Below are positions 56,821 through 64,000 of a stretch of 64,000 nucleotides of DNA, one piece after another (position 1 is the first letter of the stretch; every line of letters begins with the position of its first letter). The stretch lies in contig KB445794.1 in NCBI GenBank assembly GCA_000320605.2, positions 1,646,033 to 1,710,032 on the forward strand, written 5' to 3'. Made by a program: the position numbers and the translations under genes. Under the pieces are notes generated by a model, which was not told where the DNA came from, did no database searches, and saw only the letters and a program-made list of their open reading frames with translations. The stretch comes from Gelatoporia subvermispora B. Lineage: Eukaryota > Basidiomycota > Agaricomycetes > Polyporales > Gelatoporiaceae.

Positions 56821-59597
56821 TTATGATCCGCTGCTCATCTCTAGCAACGCCTCTATACTCTTCCCCAGATCATTCTCGTTGGCCTCCAGCACCCACTGCA
56901 TGACCTCCTGATCCATCGTCGGAAAGATCTGCCGCAGGGTCTCTCGCGCAGCGATCGCCGCCTTCTCGTGCGCACGGTCGATCTCTGCTTGCACCCCTGC
57001 CAAGTCGAGGTTCGGGGTCGGCGTTCGCGAGACGTGCGGCGTCTGCCCCTGCAGCAGCTCGCGTTCGTACTGCGCGAGCGACGTAAACCGTGGTGGCTGG
57101 GGCGCTCCTGCTCCCGCGACGTGCGAGGGCCCGATGGCTAGCGGCAGGTTCGTATACGGCACGCCGCCGGGCCCGCGCTGTCGTACAGGCGTATCCTCGG
57201 GCGTGCCTGGCATGGAGGTCTGGGGCGACGGCCTCCGCACGCGCGGCTTGTACGGTGTCTGGATGGGCGCGTACGCGACGGGCTGCTGTGCGCCGTGCTC
57301 CGCGCTGAGAGGGGAGTGCGGCGCGCCGGGGTGCGGGTGGTGCCCGACTGGGGCGGGAAGGTAGGAAAACGACTCCTCGGCGCCGTCGAGGACCTCGTTG
57401 AATATCCGGCTGATCGCGTTGAGCGGCTTGGAGATGGTGTCGCCCGTCTTCTGCAGGAAGCGACGGGCGTCCTCGCCAAGCGTCTGTGCGGGCCCGGGAA
57501 GCGCAAGTGGCTGTGCGGATTCTTCGCCGACGTGCGATGAGGAGGGGGTAATGGGCCGGGTGGGGGGTTGTGAGGGTGGCGCGGATGTAGCCGACTCTGG
57601 TGTGTGGGTGCCGGTACTTGGGAGCGATTGGATGGCTGACTCGACGTTTCTAGCGATGTGTGAGTTGCGATCCTACAGACAACATGTCCAAGGCAATACC
57701 TCTCAAACTCGTCTTGAGTAATGTTAGACAACGATGCATGGTCCATAGTCTCGATGAAGGACACGGCTCCCATCTGCGGATCCGAACGTCAACATTGATC
57801 AGCTTTGCAGTAGAGTCATCGACTTACAAGGCTAGAAAGGTAGTATCCGGCTTCACTCTGCAGCTTCGCAGGATTTCGGAATCGGTTGATGAATCTGATG
57901 AAGCATCATGCTACTGACACAGATAAGTGAGATTAAAGACTCACTCAACGTTCGATAACAGATGCCTAGGATTTGCTTTGAGCACGACGTAAATCAATAC
58001 CGGTATGAAGGAATCTGCGCCCTCTTCCTTATGTAAATGTCGAATCAGCCCTGTGGGAGTACTAAGTCAGCTACAGAACACAAGCAGTCATACAATGAAC
58101 AAACCGAAGATAACCTTGCAACAGTTCAGTATGCAAATGAGTTTATCCCGCGGGGCTTTGTAGTGATTGATCTTCAGCAATTCTATGAGGAATTCAATAA
58201 GGTATACGGGTGATATGTCGAAATTGTCTTACCTTGCTGAGCGAAAGTGAGGAACCCTTCGCTGCCTTCGCCTTCCGGGACATCCAAATGCTTTGGCTCA
58301 ATCCAGCCGAACAGTGCAATTCTTTGCTCAAGGACGCGATCTTTCTCTAGATCATCCGTAGTGATTGGTCTTGGAGGAACCATCCGGGCAACTTGCGGCG
58401 TGAAAGTACTGTAAGGGAGATATCATTACAGTAACCGCTCAGGTTTAGGCGAATATAGCAAGACTTGGGACGCACAACTCATATAGCCTGTTCATGACAA
58501 GCTTCTCCATGCCCTCCATAGCGTTGTCAAACTCGGCTTCTGACGCATTTCGCCAGACGTCCGCTTCTCGCATCTTCCCGGAGATGAACTGTAGCACTAT
58601 GAATTACTCGAGAATAATCCTTCGCGAGGGTACATATGCTCACTGTCAGGAAGTCATTGATCAACTTGACCTGATCATTAACTGTGAATGTCCGTTTCGC
58701 AAAGTTGCTCAGGAATCTACACAAAACGCCATAGCAGGGATGGAGGGGCAAGACATGGTTAATTTCTAGTGGTATGCAGTAGACGACACTGACATACGAA
58801 CGAAGGTACTTTGCCACCGGTTCTGCGCCCCGTGACTTCATTTGGTCCAGGAACTTCTGAAAGTCAAACGGCGGAGGCTCCTTCTCCTTATCCTTACTCT
58901 TACTCCTCTGCCGTGTGGTCTCCGCTCCCTCTGCCTCTCGCCCTGTCCGGTCCTCCGGCCGATCGTCATGTGTCTCTCTTGTCGGAGGTGCTGCCTGCTG
59001 TTGAGCAAATGAAGACAGAGTTGCGGGAGATGGGACGGCCGTGGCCGTGTCGAGGGAACGTGGCCGCTGGCTCCGGGAGCCAAGGCTGGGTATAGAGAAC
59101 GAACGAGCGAGGGCTGCTAGTGCAGGGAATGCAGGGATGGGGGATGAGGGGCGGTTCGGGGTTGCAGGGAGAGTCGATGAAGCACTGGGATCCGATTCCG
59201 AATTCGATGGATGTGCAGCTACCTCGTTGATCCGAGGTGGTGGAAGGTGTCCTTCGGCGTCCGCCCACGCATCTCTTGCGGCCCTCTCATCCGCACTCGC
59301 TAGCGGATCAAATTCCAGGATAACTTCCCGATCTGCTTGCACAGGTTTGTCTTCCTGGGGCTCTGCTGCGAGTCCTCGCGTAACTGCCGCGTCCAGAGTG
59401 CCGGGATCAGGCAAGGGGACCTCGTGCACTGGGAGGTCGTTCTGCTCCGAGCCATCCGCTGTATCCCGCATTTCGTCTTGCCATGGATTGTCTACTTCCG
59501 CAGCTACATCGGCTTGGTGTGGATCAAGCTCGGATATCTTGAGATTTGAGAGCGTGTCTTGGAGCTTGTCGTCGTCCCTTTCGGCGGCTGAGGGCAT
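56821..59597 (-). CDS. VPS9: VPS9-CUE Rab5 guanine exchange factor
   Basis: Activates Rab5/Vps21-type GTPases on early endosomes, in the vacuolar protein sorting path. The start ATG at 59597 gives [18 protein letters not shown]. After a disordered N-terminus the exons encode a helical bundle ([47 protein letters not shown]), then the VPS9 core with [20 protein letters not shown] and [17 protein letters not shown], which contains the catalytic Asp and Tyr. The C-terminus has a CUE ubiquitin-binding domain ([20 protein letters not shown]) and ends at 56821. Exon joins are in frame throughout. Its first about 500 bp exist as a dead copy at 25.7-26.2 kb. It is divergent from hydrolase C. Confidence 0.9.
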
Positions 59598-60504
59598 TGC
59601 CGGTGATATGGCGATTTTATCACTACCCGGTGTCCCTTCGAGAGTTTGTGGATTTCAGAGTCACTGTGCCGTCAAGACAACACAAACGTTAGGTGAAAGG
59701 ATATCCTGGGGCTGCAAACGCGAGGAGGATGGCTGAGGATAGTCGTCGGTGGCTGCGTAGGGCATGCGCGCGTAAGCGTGTTTCGATCGAGCCGTGCCGC
59801 GGCGCCTCTTGCGACTTCACTCAATCCGCCACAACAACTCAGGATTTGTGCAACCCTCTTTCGTTCGGATGTATCCTACTCAGTTGTACCAGATATGAAT
59901 ATTACGGGGTTCGTAGCCTTGCGTTTCCCCGTGGCCTAGAGTGTGTTGAGATGACCAAAGGTCGTCTGGCGATCCATGATGCGTGATGCCAGACAACGGC
60001 GGCCCATAGACCTACCTCTGACGGGTCCGAGGTCGCTTTGATACTTCCAAGTTCCTTGACAGCATTCGCTTCTTCACCATTATATCAAGAATTGGCATAT
60101 CTTAGTCTCCAGCGTCATACTAGGGCAACACGCGTTCCTGTGTCATCTTCGTAGAGATAAAAACGGGGAGCTCAATTCAAGAGTAACTACATAATCTCGA
60201 AAGCTTGGTAAGCACTGCGTTAGCAGCCCGGCCATCGCATCGCATGGGCTGATTGATGCATGGTTATGCTAGGGCAATACTTAGCTACTCTCGACATCAC
60301 AAGAATTGGACTCACGGTCTACACATGAGAAAGCATTTATTCGCCTACGATAGGCGTCGTGTTCGGCCGGACTTCTATGTCCCGTCGTCCATCGGCTTGA
60401 GGTTTCACTGTGTCATGACGGCTGATCTAATCGAGATGTTTATAAGGTTGTACACGAAGGCAGCCGTGCGCGACAAGCTCAGCTTTGTACGTTCTACCAT
60501 AGCT
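59598..60504. promoter_or_regulatory. Bidirectional promoter between VPS9 and hydrolase C
   Basis: 900 bp between outward start codons. The left half aligns, inverted, with the copy A region (24.8-25.7 kb), so it was duplicated with both gene heads. Confidence 0.5.
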
Positions 60505-61618
60505 ATGCTCAAGAACTCATTTAGTACCGTGAATGGCATCCAGCTGTCCTACTTTGATTCTGGTATCCCCGAGGGGAGTGCGCAGTATGTCACCATCTTC
60601 GCGATTCATGGGATATGTTTTGCTAGACGTGAGATACCGCTTGCTTGCATGCAGATATGTTGCAGCTGATTATCAAACTAGCCGTCTTCAAAGGTATCAT
60701 GGCGCTAGCACCAACAGCTAACATTCGGCTTGTGGCCATCAATCGTCGAGGATACTTGGGATCCACACCCTACACATTCGACGAGCTTGAAGCATTCCAG
60801 AGGGATGATACAGCGAAAGAAGCGTTTGTTCGCAGTCGAGGGTTGGAGATGGCACTCTTCGTCGACCAGTTCATCCAAGAGCACCAGCTCCCACCTATCT
60901 CGGTCGATGGAAAAGCTGGCTGGGTAGCGGTTTTAGGATGGTCTATGGGCAGCTCCTTCGCCCTCTGCGCGGTCGCTCATTCCGACGCCCTTCCTCCTGA
61001 GAGTTCGGCACGTTTACAATCACACCTTCGAACACTCATTCTGCTTGGTATGGAATCATTAGGGTGCAAATGTTTCGGTCTAGCTCATTTGTCATAGATC
61101 CACCTGCTGTCCCCCTCGGCATGTCTCACAAGATTGCACCATGGTCGCCGCAGCTCGATACCACGATATCCAAGAAAGAGGGAGTTGCCTTCAGCACATT
61201 TTTGCTGACGGCCTATTTCAAGCACGGCGATCTCTCTTCACGCAAAGAAGAAGAGCTGTCCAGATTCGTGCCTTCAAAATATCGGCCGGCTAGTATCTAC
61301 GACATGTCTGATGCAGACCTCGAAAGCATGTTGCAGGCAGAGTTGGCGGACATTTCCAGTCCAGACATGCAGTACTTCCTTACGTGTGGTCCGCAGCTGC
61401 CCGCAAGCTATCGTAAAGCTTGTTATGATCCGCAGGTCAGGTCGAGCTTCCCTCGCTTGAAAGTATGGGAGATTTGTGGAGAAGCCACGCTGTCGCACTG
61501 CTGGGTGGCGTACTGGGCCATTGAAGACGACAACACAACCCACGGTGGTGACATGGTCCACTTCAAAGTCATCGACCGTGCCAATCACTTCGTGAGTCAA
61601 CTCGCAGGACACGCTTGA
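60505..61618 (+). CDS. Alpha/beta hydrolase, copy C (intact)
   Basis: Serine hydrolase of unknown substrate. The start ATG at 60505 gives MLKNSFSTVNGIQLSYFD. Three exons join in frame: the first ends at the oxyanion region (AIHGICFAR), the next encodes PVFKGIMALAPTANIRLVAI then INRRGYLGSTPY and the nucleophile elbow VLGWSMGSSFAL, and the last gives IYDMSDADLESMLQAELADI and ends with RANHFVSQLAGHA, supplying the catalytic His. The catalytic Ser is in GWSMG; the acid is probably in the SFPRLKVWEICGE block. Stop at 61616-61618. It is the only intact one of three copies, with the Zn2Cys6 gene following on the same strand, so coregulation is possible. Confidence 0.85.
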
Positions 61619-62504
61619 TCGGACAAGATCTAAATATACACTTAGATGCATTGGGATGACCCAGAGAATACTGTACAAGTATTGATAGGGGTTATTGCTT
61701 GACCGCCATTTTCGCTACATCTCTGCTGCGAGGAACACAGCAACTGTGTAGATCCGTGGGGAATGGAACGTTGTGGTGATTTGCCGTTGTTGTGACATCA
61801 CCACGCTCGTTAGTACAATGGTACAGAGCTGCGATGTAGCAGAGAGTGCAAACATTGTTATGCGGTCTTGAGCCTCACTATGATCAACGTAAAGACACTT
61901 CGATGAGTGGGTCGAGACTGCTTTATTCCTGATCACTGAAAATCCCGAAGTTCTCTCACAGCCATTTAATTCGTCGCCTCATCTGCTGCAACCACGCACC
62001 GAACCTGACCTCACACCCTCGGCAAACTACACATGTCGACGCACATCACGCCAGGCTGTGGCCGTGCTTTCCGGCACTATTTTTCAAGATGGGCTCGTGG
62101 TCAACACGTTACCCTCATCGTTTCTCATTCGTTGCAGATCGAAATCTGCCGCAAGATTTCACGATCGTCACCCTGGTCTCACCCACCTCCTTTGTCGATT
62201 TTGATTATCATGAGCCTGGAACAACGAGGAATCCAGCGCAGTGTTTCCCACGAGTCAACGAGTCAGCGGTCTCATGTCCACTGGACCCCACGAGGTGGCT
62301 TCCAGACAACGGAGCGCCGATAGCCGACTACACACACCACAGATCACTCCGTAGAGGGACAACTGCCCTGCGCATATCCACGGCCTCAGGATGTGCATGC
62401 AGCGTTGTGGCCTGTTTCTCAGGGTATAAAGGCTGCTCTGCAGCTCAGCCCAACTTAAGCCATTCAATTCACCTCGTCTACTATCTCCATAACTGCGGGC
62501 TTAG
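61619..62504. promoter_or_regulatory. Upstream region of factor C
   Basis: Aligns with the upstream regions of copies A and B. It includes a TATAAA at 62,425-62,430, 75 bp before the start. A long frame at 62,033-62,323 is not kept open in the other copies and is not taken as a gene. Confidence 0.5.
62425..62430 (+). promoter_or_regulatory. Candidate TATA box of factor C
   Basis: TATAAA within CAGGGTATAAAGGCTG. Copy A has a less perfect TACAAATAT at the same relative position. Confidence 0.45.
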
Positions 62505-63563
62505 ATGTCGCATATCGCACCAACTCCGCAAACATATTGCACACGGAGCGCGCCATGCGCGCTGTGCCGACTCCCTGCGGTATGCCTGCATTGCGGGGGC
62601 ACGGTGAGATTGAGCTGCTGCGTCCCAACATTGATGCTCATGCGCACGTAGCCGCTTCGCATAGAGTCTAAGCACCCCGTCCCGCACAGGGGTACCGGGC
62701 GCAACGACCTGGGCATCGCGTACGATGCGAGCAGAATGGTAAGTAAAGATTACTCCACAATCGACAATGTTCTTACTCAATCAATTTTGTGCTGGGGATA
62801 GGACGAGCTGCTCGTCGAACGTAATATGTTGACTCAGTACACCAGAACTGAGGTTGACACAAATGAATATGCACCTGGCGCTCATCTCGATCCCTCTGCC
62901 GAGGCGAGCGCGAACCAGGTCAGTGACATTTGCGTCCTCCTCGGTGTAGGCGCAGCTGATGCCCTTTGTTCAGGTACAAGATGCGGTGGGCAACGAGATG
63001 CAGTTTCACCCTTCGCTCTCGGCCCACTTTACAATGCCCGAGACGGAGTGGAGTTATCAATGCAACTGCGACTCGACAAGGATGCAGCCGTCGTTAGCAG
63101 GTAGGTCTTCTCATACGTTCAGCATTGTCTAGTCATACGAACCGCGATGGATGTTTACGACTGACGCACCAAACTAGCCGTCAAGCCCGAGCAACACCTC
63201 AATAGTGCTGGTCCTTCTAAGAAAGCATCGGCGAAGGGATCTGCTGGCTCTCACGAAAGACGAGTCTCAACAAACCGTTGCCCTCCTGGAAGTGCGTGCG
63301 ATGCATGTCATGCCGCTAAGATCGGGTGCTCGGGGTTTGAATCAGGGAGGCCCTGCGGGTGAGTGATGCCCTTAGTCTTGAAGGACAGGATTGTCGTTGA
63401 CATTTCGTGTCGCCAACATAGACCATGCTTGGCAAGGCACACCGTGTGCGAGAAGACACGCCTGATCGGCAAAGCTGGACGGCCTCCCGGTACGGGAAAG
63501 AAAGTATCTGTGGAATCGGATGTCGTGGTCGGTATAGGATTCAATGCACCCCACAGTAACTGA
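62505..63563 (+). CDS. Zn2Cys6 transcription factor, copy C (intact)
   Basis: The start ATG at 62505 gives MSHIAPTPQTYC. Exon 1 has a C-x5-C-x2-C-x5-C-x2-C motif, ending CLHCGGT. Then PLRIESKHPVPHRG, DELLVERNMLTQYTRTEVD, VQDAVGNEMQFHPSLSAHF (with QCNCDS near its end), and a final pair of exons holding the cluster: CPPGSACDACHAAKIGC, SGFESGRPCG, PCLARHTVCEKTRLIGKAGR, tail GRPPGTGKK, ending at 63561-63563. Six Cys follow C-x2-C-x6-C-x8-C-x2-C-x6-C, the fungal zinc cluster spacing. In most fungal factors this cluster is N-terminal; here it is close to the C-terminus. Exon joins are in frame. No dimerisation coil or central regulatory domain is seen. Confidence 0.8.
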
Positions 63564-64000
63564 TCAGCACATACTCTATCTTGCTCCCTGTCCACGTCAT
63601 GCTCATGCCCTTCAGACCCCTTCTCTATCTGAATTTTTGCATCATGCTTCGTTCTTCTTTGTACGATCTCGTTAGTCTACTAGCGGCTGTCGCTAGACGG
63701 GCCCCGTGCTCCTGAACTGTCCAGTGCCCTGTTGATGTTGTATATATATGATATGTTGTTCTATATTGTCGCTGTATCCCATATCGACTTTCGATCAGTA
63801 TCGATTGGGACGTGTCCAAGGATCTACCTTACGCTGGTCCAAACCCAATCGACGTCATTTTATGCTTTGTTGGTCAATCATTGACTAGTGACTGCTCGAT
63901 GCGAAACCAGACGTCTAGAGGGCGAAGGATGAGACAATGGCACGATGTAGCACACCACAGTTCCGCACACGGTAGGGGCGCACAGTTAGCGGTCTGCTGT
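63564..64000. other. Right edge of duplicated segment C
   Basis: Aligns inverted with 21,400-21,823 and 26,190-26,577 up to about 63,990, so the repeat runs nearly to the end of the window and may continue past it. Confidence 0.6.

Noticed and set aside
62033..62607. Open frames of 96 and 172 codons ahead of factor C
   Set aside because: Not kept open in the other two copies; a TATA box and the true start codon follow within the same interval.

Overview
The window looks like nuclear DNA of a filamentous basidiomycete, most likely an agaricomycete. The basis is intron-dense genes (mostly about 50-70 nt introns with GTRNGT donors and YAG acceptors) and families typical of that group: DUF6533 membrane proteins, tandem-BTB proteins, and short RING/coiled-coil proteins. 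Placement within Polyporales is a guess. I assembled the gene models by eye from splice signals, reading phase and comparison among copies inside the window. No transcript or database evidence was available. LAYOUT. (1) 1.4-33.2 kb is an accessory, duplication-rich half. It holds five DUF6533 multi-span membrane protein genes (at about 1.4-3.0 kb on minus, and 12.2, 15.2, 18.7 and 29.8 kb on plus). Three of them are followed, tail to tail, by a nitronate monooxygenase (NPD) locus: two dead copies (16.9 and 20.4 kb) and one intact (31.8-33.1 kb). Two conserved single-copy genes sit among them, divergently arranged: a Gly-Xaa carboxypeptidase (4.5-7.0 kb, minus) and a Zap1-like C2H2 zinc-finger regulator (7.5-9.5 kb, plus). 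(2) 21.4-29.05 kb contains two tandem inverted copies of a segment whose third, apparently parental copy ends the window (about 59.1-64.0 kb). The segment carries the 5' end of a VPS9 gene, an alpha/beta hydrolase and a small Zn2Cys6 transcription factor. The right-hand copy (C) is intact. Copy A keeps an intact factor but has a damaged hydrolase and a truncated VPS9 head. Copy B has a nonsense codon in the factor and only the 3' part of the hydrolase. (3) 33.7-49.3 kb holds a coiled-coil She3-type protein, three small RING genes, two tandem-BTB proteins plus one truncated relative, and an LRR/F-box-like protein. (4) 49.3-59.6 kb holds a long gene-free GC-rich stretch, then a Reg1-type PP1 (Glc7) regulatory subunit, which faces a VPS9-CUE Rab5 exchange factor. 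HOW IT FITS TOGETHER. The conserved genes point to zinc sensing (Zap1-like), glucose repression (Reg1-like), vacuolar/endosomal peptide handling (Gly-Xaa carboxypeptidase) and endocytic traffic (VPS9-CUE). Nothing shows that they form one pathway. The coherent local units are the DUF6533/NPD convergent pair and the hydrolase/Zn2Cys6 pair, each copied as a block. The most unusual structural signals are a 2-nt microexon and an 8-nt microexon in the DUF6533 genes, required by reading phase and recurring among paralogues, and the C-terminal position of the Zn2Cys6 cluster in the triplicated factor.
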